From contig WAMJ01000019.1 in the NCBI GenBank assembly GCA_015522385.1, positions 1 to 26,483 on the forward strand: a DNA stretch of 26,483 nt. The letters are read 5' to 3'. This stretch comes from Candidatus Heimdallarchaeota archaeon. Its GTDB lineage: Archaea; Asgardarchaeota; Heimdallarchaeia; Heimdallarchaeales; Kariarchaeaceae. Both the position numbers and the translations under genes were made by a program. The notes under the pieces were generated by a model that was given only the letters and a program-made list of their open reading frames with translations, had not been told where the DNA came from and searched no databases. Positions 1 through 7,117 of the stretch are shown in pieces (the first letter of the stretch is position 1; the number at the start of each line of letters is the position of its first letter).

Positions 1-1030
1 CTATGCTCAGGGTCTCTGTCTTCTGCTGGAAGCTCAGGTGGGGGGAGGACATGATGTCCCTGTAGCGACAACGAAGTACATTGGTTCCCCCGTGGGACCA
101 CCGCCAAACCTGCGAGATCTGATTCGAGTAACCGTGGGGAACGTCACCTATGGAGCCTAGAAAGTTGAGAAACTTACCTTTCTTCCCGCTCGCAAGTAGC
201 TTGAAGCTCGTATCGGTGTCTTCAGTGAAGGTCTCCTCCGAGAACCCACCTATCTCCCGAAGGGCAGACAACCTGAAGATCGCAGTAGACCCAGCGAAGA
301 GAGCAACACCAAGCTTTTCTTTCCTCGGCTGCAGGAGCTCGAAGAATTGAAGATAGAGCAGAGCTGACCACTCGTTGACATAGTCAGTGAGACCTCGGAA
401 CTCTTTCTTCAACTGTACATATGCCGCGTCCGGGTTGTTCGTGATTCCCCACACCAGTACCTTGACCGCGTCCCTCGTGGGAACTTGATCATAGTCATAG
501 AAGCAGGCATATTCATACTTCAGTGTTGGGAGAAGGAGGTTAAGCATACCCGCCTTGTACTTCTTGTTCTCGGGACGATAGAAGTAATCCACACCATACT
601 TCTCGCAAAGTGAACGGTACTCCAAAGATCGATCCTTGTCAGGTGTGTCGTCCGCTACCACCACATGGATCTTCTCATTCGGATAGCTCTGATCCATAAA
701 GCCTTGAATTGTCTTCTCGATCTTTTCAATAGGCACAAAGCGTATCGGAAGAACGACGTGCACGTCCGGGTAGTGATCGAATTCAAGGACTTCAGGGTCA
801 ACCTCTCCATTAATGGGCTTGTCAATCCCAATCGTGATCAGAAGGAAGATCACCTCATAGAGGATCAGAGTCTCCAAAGCCAACTGGATGCTCACGTATA
901 CACGGTAAAACAGCGAGGTTTCAGCTATCAGACCAAGCAATGCTCCCCAGACATGGAATATCATTATTACCCCGAGGACAAGACCGCTCAGGAAGAACAG
1001 AACCCGTGCCATTCTTGGTGTGAACTTCAT
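1..1030 (-). CDS. Processive family-2 glycosyltransferase (cellulose-synthase-like), C-terminus cut by window edge
   Basis: The minus frame is open from an ATG at 1028-1030 to the left edge, about 343 residues. A TGA lies three codons upstream of this ATG. A second in-frame ATG is six codons downstream. Residues about 8-35 and 45-68 look like two membrane helices. A GT-A catalytic domain follows with a first acidic motif ADDTPD (126-131), the DxD-type motif DYDQVP (179-184), the acceptor-side TED (269-271) and QVWRW (307-311). The last is the QxxRW signature of processive enzymes such as cellulose and hyaluronan synthases. Members of this family polymerise or transfer sugars from nucleotide-sugar donors at the membrane. 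The missing C-terminus should hold further membrane helices. The acceptor and sugar cannot be told. A role with the phosphohexomutases at 7.3-11.5 kb is inference only. Confidence 0.88.
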   Translation of the reverse strand, partial: MKFTPRMARVLFFLSGLVLGVIMIFHVWGALLGLIAETSLFYRVYVSIQLALETLILYEVIFLLITIGIDKPINGEVDPEVLEFDHYPDVHVVLPIRFVPIEKIEKTIQGFMDQSYPNEKIHVVVADDTPDKDRSLEYRSLCEKYGVDYFYRPENKKYKAGMLNLLLPTLKYEYACFYDYDQVPTRDAVKVLVWGITNNPDAAYVQLKKEFRGLTDYVNEWSALLYLQFFELLQPRKEKLGVALFAGSTAIFRLSALREIGGFSEETFTEDTDTSFKLLASGKKGKFLNFLGSIGDVPHGYSNQISQVWRWSHGGTNVLRCRYRDIMSSPHLSFQQKTETLSI

Positions 1031-1562
1031 CCAAGCTCACTCGTCAATAACTAGGGATATAAACTAATGTAAGCTTTAATCAATCATCGGCTAGTGATCA
1101 AAGCGTCTTTTGCCCCCATCAAATCTGTTGTTTGAGAACTCCTAGCATCCGATCTAGGACTCTTTATCTAATCCACCAAGAAATAGTGATGATCGTTTGT
1201 ACCAGAAAACACGAACCAGTGACTATCCTCAACAGTTAGAATTTTATGCTTATATATCCCGAGTTCTCCCTATCTCTTGTACACCCATCCATTACCAGTA
1301 TAAGGAAGTAAATATAGGTACTATACCAATAACCTCAGAATGATGAAACTAGTGAAGATATCACTATTTCTCACTCTAAGATTAGCTCTATCTTCATGAT
1401 CATAATCTTTGTCTGTGTGAATCTTACTATCCTCCTCATCCCATAAACAGACATCAACTAGTCTGTCTGAAATCTCGTATTGTAGGAGGAAGTATTAGAT
1501 CGTTGCAGTAAGTGTTAAGGGTCTAGGTATCCGCATAGTCAGGGTAATCAACGGTCTCAAAA
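1031..1562. other. Non-coding stretch between the glycosyltransferase start and the methyltransferase stop
   Basis: About 530 A/T-rich bases. The longest start-to-stop frames I find are trivial, for example a 19-codon frame beginning near 1340. A GTGATGA-like box near 1187 has no matching CTGA box at a usable distance, so a C/D-box RNA is not supported. The promoter of the leftward glycosyltransferase should lie just right of 1030. Confidence 0.5.
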
Positions 1563-2531
1563 TCATGATCCTCTGTCTTCACGTTCAAGGGACTCTATTG
1601 CCCGTGCGATCTCCCTCGTCAGATTCGGAGGAACAGCCTCACCAACCATGTCGTACTTCTGATCAGTTGTGCCTAAAAACACATGGTCGTCCGGGAAACT
1701 CATCAGCCTCGCATGCTCACGGATAGTCAGCAAACGATCCTCGTAGGGATGGATAAACTTCGACAGACCCATCACGACCTCAGCAGGCTTGTCAGGATCC
1801 AACCTCATGTAGTTCTTGTACTGCTTTTTCGCACCCTTGAAGTATACCAGACCCTGCCCGAACCCAGTCATCGAGACCTTCGAAGCATGCTTCGGAGGGG
1901 GAAGCACGATGTAGTGGTCGTCGAATCCATGAGGGTCATTCGGAGTAGGAAGATCAGAAAGAGCCTCACCAACCGTGACGTAGGGAAGTCTCGGCGACCT
2001 CATCTCCACATTAGAGATGATCACTCGCTTACGCCTCGAAGGAACACCCCACTCCTCTGCATGGACGACATTGAAGTACGGACGATCCAGTCCCAAACGA
2101 GCGAATTCATCAGCCAACAATTCTGCATTCCTCCCCTCCAGAACACCCGCCACGTTCTCTATGACAAAGTACCGGGGACGGAGATCAGCTATCAAACGTA
2201 TGCTCTCAATCATCAACCTACCCACAGGATCGTCGAACATCCGAAGATACGGGTCTCGAATACGCTTCTCATTCGCAGCAGTGTATGGCTCACAGGGAGG
2301 AGAAGCAGTCAACAGGAACGGACTGTCTCCGATCTCACGCAGGATGTCCAGACTGTGCAGTGCAGAGACGTCACCCTGACGAGAGACCTCCCCGAAATTC
2401 GCATTAAATGTGTTCACGCAGTGCTCTGCTTTGTCCACGGCAAAGACCGTCCGGTATCCAGCTTGGTGATAGCCAGAAGATGAACCACCACCACCGCAGA
2501 ACAGATCCACAACTGTTCTCTCTTCGACCAC
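1563..2531 (-). CDS. C5-cytosine DNA methyltransferase (Dcm family), apparently solitary
   Basis: A 322-residue protein with the C5-methyltransferase motifs in order. Motif I is DLFCGGGGSSSG (9-20). Motif IV is SPPC with catalytic Cys80. Motif VI is IENV (about 124-127). A motif VIII-like PSRRKR spans 164-169. Near the C-terminus are RLMSFPDD (motif IX-like) and GEAVPP (motif X-like). It should transfer methyl from S-adenosylmethionine to C5 of cytosine in a DNA target. The sequence after the catalytic Cys is EPYT, not the more usual QxFS. The length is at the short end for the family, so the target-recognition region (about 180-240) is small. The GTG start is preceded by GAGGTG with a 5-base spacer, and an A/T box at 2551-2560 lies about 26 bases upstream. 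No cognate restriction enzyme is adjacent. The nearest nuclease-like gene is the broken Uma2 gene 1.5 kb away. Confidence 0.93.
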   Translation of the reverse strand: MVEERTVVDLFCGGGGSSSGYHQAGYRTVFAVDKAEHCVNTFNANFGEVSRQGDVSALHSLDILREIGDSPFLLTASPPCEPYTAANEKRIRDPYLRMFDDPVGRLMIESIRLIADLRPRYFVIENVAGVLEGRNAELLADEFARLGLDRPYFNVVHAEEWGVPSRRKRVIISNVEMRSPRLPYVTVGEALSDLPTPNDPHGFDDHYIVLPPPKHASKVSMTGFGQGLVYFKGAKKQYKNYMRLDPDKPAEVVMGLSKFIHPYEDRLLTIREHARLMSFPDDHVFLGTTDQKYDMVGEAVPPNLTREIARAIESLEREDRGS

Positions 2532-2600
2532 AGATACACCTCGACAAAGTGATTTATTACGACTTCCATCTGTACCTCCGGCGTAAACCTAGCGAAACGA

Positions 2601-2610
2601 TTTTATTAAA
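2601..2610 (+). promoter_or_regulatory. TATA-like box for tRNA-Val
   Basis: An A/T-only decamer (TTTTATTAAA) lies 43-52 bases before the mature tRNA 5' end. An archaeal TATA box here would start transcription near 2631 and give a leader of about 20 bases for RNase P to remove. It is the only good A/T box in the gap. Confidence 0.45.
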
Positions 2611-2652
2611 CCGGACAGCAGGTACCTTGTCTGCTGTTCACTCAGTAGAAAA

Positions 2653-2727
2653 GGGCGTGTGGCTTAGCTTGGTTATAGCGTCTCGTTCACACCGAGAAGG
2701 TCGCCTGTTCAAATCAGGCCACGCCCA
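2653..2727 (+). tRNA. tRNA-Val, anticodon CAC
   Basis: A 75-base cloverleaf. The acceptor stem is GGGCGTG paired with CACGCCC, with discriminator A at 2727. The anticodon stem is TCTCG (2681-2685) with CGAGA (2693-2697). The seven-base loop TTCACAC puts anticodon CAC at 2688-2690, reading the valine codon GUG. The T arm is GCCTG, loop TTCAAAT, then CAGGC. CCA is not encoded and no intron is seen. A run of seven T at 2765-2771 follows. Confidence 0.95.
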
Positions 2728-2764
2728 TTTACGCACTCTGGGGCTCTCTCCTTCCAGAATTTGA

Positions 2765-2771
2765 TTTTTTT
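2765..2771 (+). terminator. T-run downstream of tRNA-Val
   Basis: Seven consecutive T, 38 bases past the mature tRNA 3' end. Archaeal RNA polymerase commonly terminates at such runs without a hairpin. No strong stem precedes it. Confidence 0.45.
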
Positions 2772-2804
2772 CGTACAGTTAATTTTTACCGTATTCCTGC
2801 ATCT

Positions 2805-3125
2805 TCAGCAGGATTGGGAATATCTTTCTCCCCAACCGTATGTTCACCTTAAAGTCCGTATTTCTTTCTGCCTCCTCCTTGTGTTTCGTTCCCTGCTGGA
2901 TTGAATCAGGTAATTTCCTCTCTCCTCATCGCTCACTTGTGGGGTTAGAGTCCGCAATTCTTCTCGCTCCTCCGCAGGATCTATCGCTTGTTGGATTGGG
3001 AATATCTTTCTCCCCCATGCAGCGGGGTCAAAATCCGCATATCTTATTACCTCTACCTGTTCTAATGCTGGCAGGGTCGGAGTGCACAATTTGTTCATCA
3101 GAATCCCGCATATTCTTAATTATGG
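2805..3125. repeat. Degenerate tandem repeat of about 80-96 bp next to the tRNA
   Basis: The clearest pair of matching blocks is GGATTGGGAATATCTTTCTC at 2811-2830 and at 2993-3012, with a weaker copy starting at 2898 (GGATTGAATCAGGTAATTTC). Between them a second block (TCCG followed by an A/T-rich run) recurs at about 2855, 2951, 3034 and 3114. Spacings between copies are about 80 to 96 bases and are not all multiples of three. Weak reading frames of 84-100 residues cross this stretch on both strands. The non-codon spacing and low-complexity products argue against coding. It fills most of the 450-base gap between the tRNA and the next gene. Function is unknown. Confidence 0.55.
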
Positions 3126-3178
3126 TAATTTGTGGGCACTAGGTAATGTTCATTTACTCTGGAGCTTAATTATAACAT

Positions 3179-3337
3179 ATGAGGCGAAATGCGGAGCGTA
3201 TTCGACAGAGGCGTTTGCAGGTGTACAAGGACGCTCTCCGATCCCGTAGGTACTCTATGGCTGAGTTCACGAGGATGAATGCGGAGTTTTTCGGAGAGCT
3301 CTGGAGGGCCCATGTGAGGAAGATGAAGGATGAGTGA
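3179..3337 (+). CDS. Small basic protein, possible antitoxin or partner of the following nucleotidyltransferase
   Basis: A 52-codon frame starts at an ATG at 3179 and ends with TGA at 3335-3337. It overlaps the start of the next gene (ATG at 3330) by eight bases, which suggests translational coupling. The product is very rich in Arg (begins MRRNAERIRQRRLQ), looks helical and has no Cys or membrane segment. I do not recognise a family. A weak GGAG lies about 14 bases upstream. The position before a minimal nucleotidyltransferase matches toxin-antitoxin layout, where a small first gene often encodes the antitoxin. That role is inferred from layout alone. Confidence 0.6.
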   Translation: MRRNAERIRQRRLQVYKDALRSRRYSMAEFTRMNAEFFGELWRAHVRKMKDE

Positions 3338-3890
3338 TCCGATTACTCTGTCACTGGTCAAGTTACAGAGGGTTCTAAATGAGTTTGGGTATGACTATGT
3401 CTTTATTGGAGGTGTCTCTGTCTTCGTCTTCGGGAGGTCTCGAATGACCATGGATCTTGATGTCATTGTTGACGAGGATCCAAGTCGGAGGTCTGACTTC
3501 GTCGAGGCTTTGCAAAAGGCAGGCTTCATGATTTTCCAGAGTGATCTTGATGTTCTTGATGAGGGAATGCACGGGAGTTTCTTCCTGGAAGAGAGCATGT
3601 TCAGGATTGACATGAAGGGTATTTTCTCACCCAAGGATAGGTACTCACTTGAAAATGCGGTTGAGGCTGAGTTCAACGGAGTGCCGATTCGGGTAGACTG
3701 TCCTGAGAATATTATAATAAACAAACTGATCTTGGGTAGTGAGCAGGACTGGGAGGACGCGATCTCTGTTTTCGTAAGGAACAAGGACACACTGGACATG
3801 GAAGAACTTGAGAAGCTCGCACGGATGAATGGGGTTGAGGAAGAATTTACCCTTTTCTTCGAAGAGCTTGGGTCTTTCGACATTGATTGA
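3330..3890 (+). CDS. Minimal nucleotidyltransferase-fold protein (DUF6036/AbiEii-like)
   Basis: A 186-residue protein with the pol-beta nucleotidyltransferase signature. GG is at 27-28, about 14 residues before DLD (42-44), and a third carboxylate is plausible at Asp94 (FRIDMKG). A helical C-terminal half (about 115-186) follows. Proteins of this type transfer a nucleotide to RNA or protein and are often the toxin of type IV-like or AbiE-like pairs. In HEPN-MNT modules the same fold acts as the antitoxin. The gene starts inside the end of the 52-codon frame (ATGAGTGA overlap). No HEPN-type RxxxxH protein is adjacent. Fold assignment is firm; the toxin role is inference. Confidence 0.82.
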   Translation: MSDPITLSLVKLQRVLNEFGYDYVFIGGVSVFVFGRSRMTMDLDVIVDEDPSRRSDFVEALQKAGFMIFQSDLDVLDEGMHGSFFLEESMFRIDMKGIFSPKDRYSLENAVEAEFNGVPIRVDCPENIIINKLILGSEQDWEDAISVFVRNKDTLDMEELEKLARMNGVEEEFTLFFEELGSFDID

Positions 3891-3913
3891 TTCCCTAGGG
3901 TATTGATAGTATA

Positions 3914-3946
3914 ATCGATGACTTTTCAATTCGGGTCTCCATCGAT
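3914..3946. other. Inverted repeat between the nucleotidyltransferase and Uma2 genes
   Basis: ATCGATG (3914-3920) is the perfect reverse complement of CATCGAT (3940-3946), with a 19-base loop. It could be a weak terminator for the upstream pair or a binding site. There is no T-run after it, so I cannot decide. Confidence 0.3.
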
Positions 3947-4015
3947 TTGGAAATCTGATTTCTCCCCCTAACTCTCCTCCTGTATTATGGTATCTGAGCA
4001 CTCTCTTTGACCAAA

Positions 4016-4024
4016 TTTTATTAA
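4016..4024 (+). promoter_or_regulatory. TATA-like box for the Uma2 gene
   Basis: TTTTATTAA is centred 28 bases upstream of the ATG at 4048. This places transcription start at or next to the start codon, so a leaderless mRNA is likely. Confidence 0.5.
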
Positions 4025-4047
4025 TAATCTATCGTGTATAATAAACT

Positions 4048-4635
4048 ATGGAGACTACACAGTCTCATGGATTTGTTTATGAAGTGGATACGTACAAAGT
4101 CAAGCTGTCATATACTGACTTACAAAGGTTCCCAGAGTATCCAGAGAGTCCAATTCTGGAACTCTCAAATGGTGACTTATATATGGTTCCATCCCAAAGT
4201 CCTAGACACCAGACCATCGCTCTGAATCTTGCTTATCTCATCAAGAGCTTTTAGATATCCAATCCTATTGCTAAGGTGTTCCTTCCACCAATCGATGTGA
4301 TACTAGATTCTCATAATGTGGTTGTGCCTGATCTTATTGTATTGACAAGTAACCAGTATCAGTTAATCGCTGAAAAAGCCATCACTGGAGTTCCTATGTT
4401 TATTGTCGAGATCCTCTCATCTAATAGGTATTCTGATGAGGTACAGAAGAGATCGATTTATCAGTCTGCAGGAGTTAAGGAATACTGGATTATTGATCCA
4501 GAATCAGAGATAGTAGAAGTAAATATCCTCTCGGATGGGAAGTACATGTGCAGAAAATTCTCAAAGGAGAACGGGTCTATCAGGTGTGAGACTCTCTCGC
4601 TAGACATAAAGTTGGATGAACTCTTTGCAGAGTAA
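4048..4635 (+). pseudogene. Uma2-family (DUF820) PD-(D/E)XK nuclease gene, interrupted by an in-frame TAG
   Basis: One continuous frame of 196 codons carries a single internal TAG at 4252-4254 (codon 69). Both sides match the Uma2 family. The first part has YTDLQRFPEYPE, then the NGDLYMVPSQSP segment and a conserved His. The second part has PPIDVIL, VVPDLIVL, then FIVEILSS, a Lys about 13 residues later, and YQSAGVKEYWIIDP. PD plus the E...K pair form the nuclease-like active site. The catalytic half lies after the stop. A GTG at 4276 could restart translation, but would lack the N-terminal third. The stop is in a variable linker between two conserved blocks. TAG also ends intact genes in this window (for example at 18189-18191 and 16255-16257), so pyrrolysine recoding is not supported. 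Best read as a recent nonsense mutation or a sequencing error. Confidence 0.8.
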
Positions 4636-4852
4636 AGTTGTAGTGTATGTCCGAGACTTGTACTGAACATTAATTCGCATTGAGATACATGTTTCAACAA
4701 TGCCAGACACACAATGGAATACCCACCGTGACGTAGAATAGATCCCCCTGGACGACAACCTGACAGATCAGTAATTTGCATACGAGATCAAAAAGGCTGC
4801 TTACCGAATCCCTTGTCGGACATCGAAAAGCAAGGATTGAGAGAGTCAATAC
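4636..4852. other. Non-coding stretch after the Uma2 gene
   Basis: No supported gene. The plus frame of the transposase-like remnant that follows continues leftward through this stretch with several stops (for example FAYEIKKAAYRI near 4775-4810). It may be decayed coding sequence. Confidence 0.35.
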
Positions 4853-5077
4853 GTGATACCTAGTTTTATGTCTGGGATGATTGTTAATGCTACTCTGAAA
4901 TCTCCAGACAAGCAGTGCTACCGTAGAGGAGAGTTGAGAGGAGGTCGCGTTCCGAGTAATTGGATTAATGGTCAGGAATGTCAGGGTTCGTCTATATATC
5001 CTGATAAGGATGAGGCAGTCAATGTTATACGGAGTACCCATTTCACGAGATCAGGGAAGTGTGCCAAAATGGAGTGA
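4853..5077 (+). pseudogene. Possible C-terminal remnant of a TnpB/OrfB-type zinc-ribbon protein
   Basis: A 74-codon frame (GTG start) whose second half resembles the end of IS200/IS605-type OrfB proteins. CYRRG (22-26) stands where CxxCG is expected. CQGSS (43-47) stands where the second CxxCG is expected. It is followed by DKDEAVNVI, similar to the family's D-x-NAA-x-NI ending. The second Cys of each pair is lost (Arg25, Ser46), so it could not bind zinc. The spacing upstream of the first Cys does not match the family well. Upstream the frame is broken by stops. The resemblance is weak and could be chance; the surroundings (two other broken genes) fit decay. Confidence 0.25.
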
Positions 5078-5112
5078 GAATAAACTTAGACTGACGTTAT
5101 GTTTTGTAAAAG

Positions 5113-5120
5113 TTTTAATA
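5113..5120 (+). promoter_or_regulatory. TATA-like box for the candidate ncRNA
   Basis: TTTTAATA is centred about 26 bases before 5143, just left of the first hairpin, which is the expected archaeal spacing to a transcription start. Confidence 0.45.
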
Positions 5121-5142
5121 TGACCGAGCACTACAATAATAT

Positions 5143-5216
5143 AGAGCGTCTGCCCTATGGCGGACAAAGGCGAGGAATCCAATACCCTTCTTGGTGCTGG
5201 CACTCGCCGCTTTTTT
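5143..5216 (+). ncRNA. Candidate small structured RNA of about 74 nt
   Basis: Two hairpins are followed by a T-run. The first is GTCTGCC (5148-5154), a CTAT loop, and GGCGGAC (5159-5165), seven pairs including one G-U. The second has outer stem GGCGAG (5169-5174) with CTCGCC (5203-5208), an internal loop GAAT/CA, then inner stem CCAATACC (5179-5186) with GGTGCTGG (5193-5200) with one mismatch and a six-base loop. Six T follow at 5211-5216. A TATA-like box lies at the right distance upstream. I recognise no known family; it is not tRNA, SRP or RNase P RNA. The alternative is that the second hairpin plus T-run is only a terminator. It ends inside the stop region of the leftward DUF3800 gene. 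Confidence 0.5.
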
Positions 5217-5997
5217 ATTTCGAAGGAAATATTTTGATTCCATAATTGAGGACTTTTCCATTCTTTTGATCATATGCCTTCTCAACCAACTCTTCGAACA
5301 ATGCATTTACTGTGGGTTCTAGGTAATGTCCCGATTTTGAGATACGGTGTTTTGCCTTTACTGGTTTCTTCATATCGTAATATCTTCTCGCTAGGAATGC
5401 AGATAGATCTGCGAGTTGGGACAGATTTCGGAAGTGAGATTTGATGAATATTGGGTCTTCAATAAGAAATTGATTATCTTGGTAGTAACTTCCTCGTTCA
5501 TAAAATTCTAGGATATGTCTTCGTATCTTCATGTCAAATTTAGGTTCTACAGAATCAATCATAAGAAGTCCGTAATCTAGTGGGTTAAGTTTTTTATAAT
5601 TCTCAAAGTTAACGACTTCGAGATACTTATTAAGTCTCTCTAATAGCAAACGGTAAGCCCATTCATTGATATCAGGTTTCTTGTAACTCTTAAACTTCTG
5701 GAAAATAACCGATATTATCCTTACTTCATTATCGACCATGATTTTAACGAGATCTGTAAGTATGGCTCCTCTTTTAAGCACGTCTAGTTTTCGAAATATT
5801 CCTTTCCCATTGAATATCTCTGTTGCATGGAATTCAAGATTAGTGGAGAGTTGAGGGAATTAGTTCGTCTTGAGGTTATTAATCTCAGCTGAAATTTTGT
5901 ACCAATTGTTCTCTCTAACAATGATTGAGCTGAGGACAAAATCCCCTGGCTCCTTGTAATTTGGTTTTCCAGATTCATCTACATAAATGAAGTACAC
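5215..5997 (-). pseudogene. DUF3800 protein gene interrupted by an in-frame TAA
   Basis: One minus frame runs from a GTG at 5995-5997 to TAA at 5215-5217, about 260 codons, with a single internal TAA at 5860-5862 (codon 46). Before it the protein begins VYFIYVDESGKPN, the typical DUF3800 opening with its conserved Asp-Glu. After it comes the conserved LEFHATEIFNGKG segment, then a helical region ending at KIFPSK. The total length fits the family (about 220-260). DUF3800 has an RNase H-like fold and is often found in defence and mobile regions; its activity is unknown. A longer frame restarts at 5781, but it would lack the acidic N-terminal motif. A TATA box at 6020-6027 is 26 bases from the GTG, so the promoter is intact. 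A recent nonsense mutation is likely. Confidence 0.8.
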
Positions 5998-6480
5998 AGG
6001 TTACAATTAGCTGATAAGATATATAAAGAAATATACAGTATCTGTGTAGATTTCTTGTACCGAAAATATAAGGAACCTTCTAATGGTTGTTTCCAGCAAA
6101 CTATTTGTAAGTAATTTTCCACAATCCGGTCAATAGATTAGATTTACGATGATAATTCCATCTCTTCTGGGATTTGGTGAGTTGTAGCTCTTGGATACAG
6201 TATATTGAGGTCTTGTGATCCGTTACAATGGTGACAGACTATTATCGATGTTGTGATATTGTTTGCTTGACTTGGAATCCAATAATTGGCAAATTCTATC
6301 TATCTCCTTCTTCATTCCTATGATCATATAGCTAATCCCATCATTATTGACCTAAGTAAATTGTCACTCATGTGTTTGGACTTTCTGAAATATCATGCAA
6401 TTTAGATCCTTTTGCAGATAGATGATAATTTAGACCTCATTCATAACCAATCTTCAAAAACCGAGGATTGAATTGAGTTT
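5998..6480. other. Gap holding the DUF3800 promoter and otherwise no gene
   Basis: TTTATATA on the minus strand (6020-6027) is the DUF3800 promoter. The remaining 450 bases are A/T-rich with stops in all frames I followed. Just before the DinB-like start, CAATC (6448-6452) and GATTG near 6465 could form a short hairpin. No clear TATA box for the DinB-like gene is visible at the usual distance. Confidence 0.45.
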
Positions 6481-6993
6481 ATGAATGATCTCGCTACTAA
6501 TTTGGAGATATTGGAGAAGACGCCAACAGTTGTTAGGTCACTTCTGAACAACCTCTCTCCTTTCTGGCTCTCTTCCGGAGATGTGACGGACTGGGGGCCA
6601 ATAGAAATAGTAGGGCACTTCATCCACGGGGAGAAGACCGACTGGATACCCCGGATGGAGATAATCCTCTCCGATCAGGAGGACAAGACGTTCGTACCCT
6701 TTGACCGCTTTGCCCAATTCCAATATATTGAAGGCAAGACACTGGAGGGTTTACTGGATGAGTTCGAGAACCTGAGGACGAAGAATATCGAGCGTTTGCG
6801 ATCTGCTGGTGTAGAGGACAAGATGGAGCAAACTGGTGTCCACCCCGAGTTGGGTGAGGTGACGATGGCTCAGCTTATTGCGACTTGGACGGCACATGAC
6901 CTCAGTCATATCTCCCAGATCTCACGGTTTTTGGCGAGGAAGCTTACAGATGATGTTGGGCCGTGGAGGGTCTACCTCTCGGTGCTCGATTAA
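6481..6993 (+). CDS. DinB/YfiT-superfamily protein
   Basis: A 170-residue, mostly helical protein. His46 (in IVGHFIHGE) and the pair His139 and His143 (in TAHDLSHISQISR) match the three-histidine metal site of the DinB four-helix-bundle family. Members include thiol-dependent transferases (bacillithiol and mycothiol types) and many stress-induced proteins of unknown activity. The length matches the family. It starts at an ATG after an A/T-rich region without a clear Shine-Dalgarno site. It is convergent with L40e and has no obvious operon partner. Substrate unknown. Confidence 0.8.
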   Translation: MNDLATNLEILEKTPTVVRSLLNNLSPFWLSSGDVTDWGPIEIVGHFIHGEKTDWIPRMEIILSDQEDKTFVPFDRFAQFQYIEGKTLEGLLDEFENLRTKNIERLRSAGVEDKMEQTGVHPELGEVTMAQLIATWTAHDLSHISQISRFLARKLTDDVGPWRVYLSVLD

Positions 6994-7117
6994 TAGGTCA
7001 CTGAATCATCTGGTCTAAGATTGTACCTAGAAACTGTACATGAAAGTAGTTCTAAGAAGTGGTCTCCACTGACGAGCAGTCAAGATTTATAGGAGAGAAC
7101 GTATTGCAAAAGATGGA

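Noticed and set aside
665..1054. 129-codon plus-strand frame
   Set aside because: It is antisense to the glycosyltransferase, which has DxD, TED and QxxRW motifs in the minus frame.
1180..1240. C/D-box small RNA
   Set aside because: A GTGATGA box has no CTGA box at a usable distance.
1683..2483. 266-codon plus-strand open frame
   Set aside because: It is antisense to the cytosine methyltransferase, whose motifs are complete. The plus product has no recognisable motif.
2653..2727. tRNA as an active integration site
   Set aside because: I found no second copy of the tRNA 3' end and no integrase in the window. The accessory region next to it is suggestive only.
2805..3125. CRISPR array
   Set aside because: The repeats are too degenerate, units are 80-96 bp, there are no constant 24-37 bp repeats with unique spacers and no cas genes.
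2840..3142. 100-codon plus and 84-codon minus frames
   Set aside because: Both lie inside degenerate repeats whose spacing is not a multiple of three. Products are of low complexity and lack motifs.
4252..4254. TAG read as pyrrolysine
   Set aside because: TAG terminates several intact genes in the window and the stop is in a variable linker, so a nonsense mutation is simpler.
4694..5041. 115-codon minus-strand frame
   Set aside because: No motif, no ribosome site, odd composition. The opposite strand has a slightly better, though weak, match.
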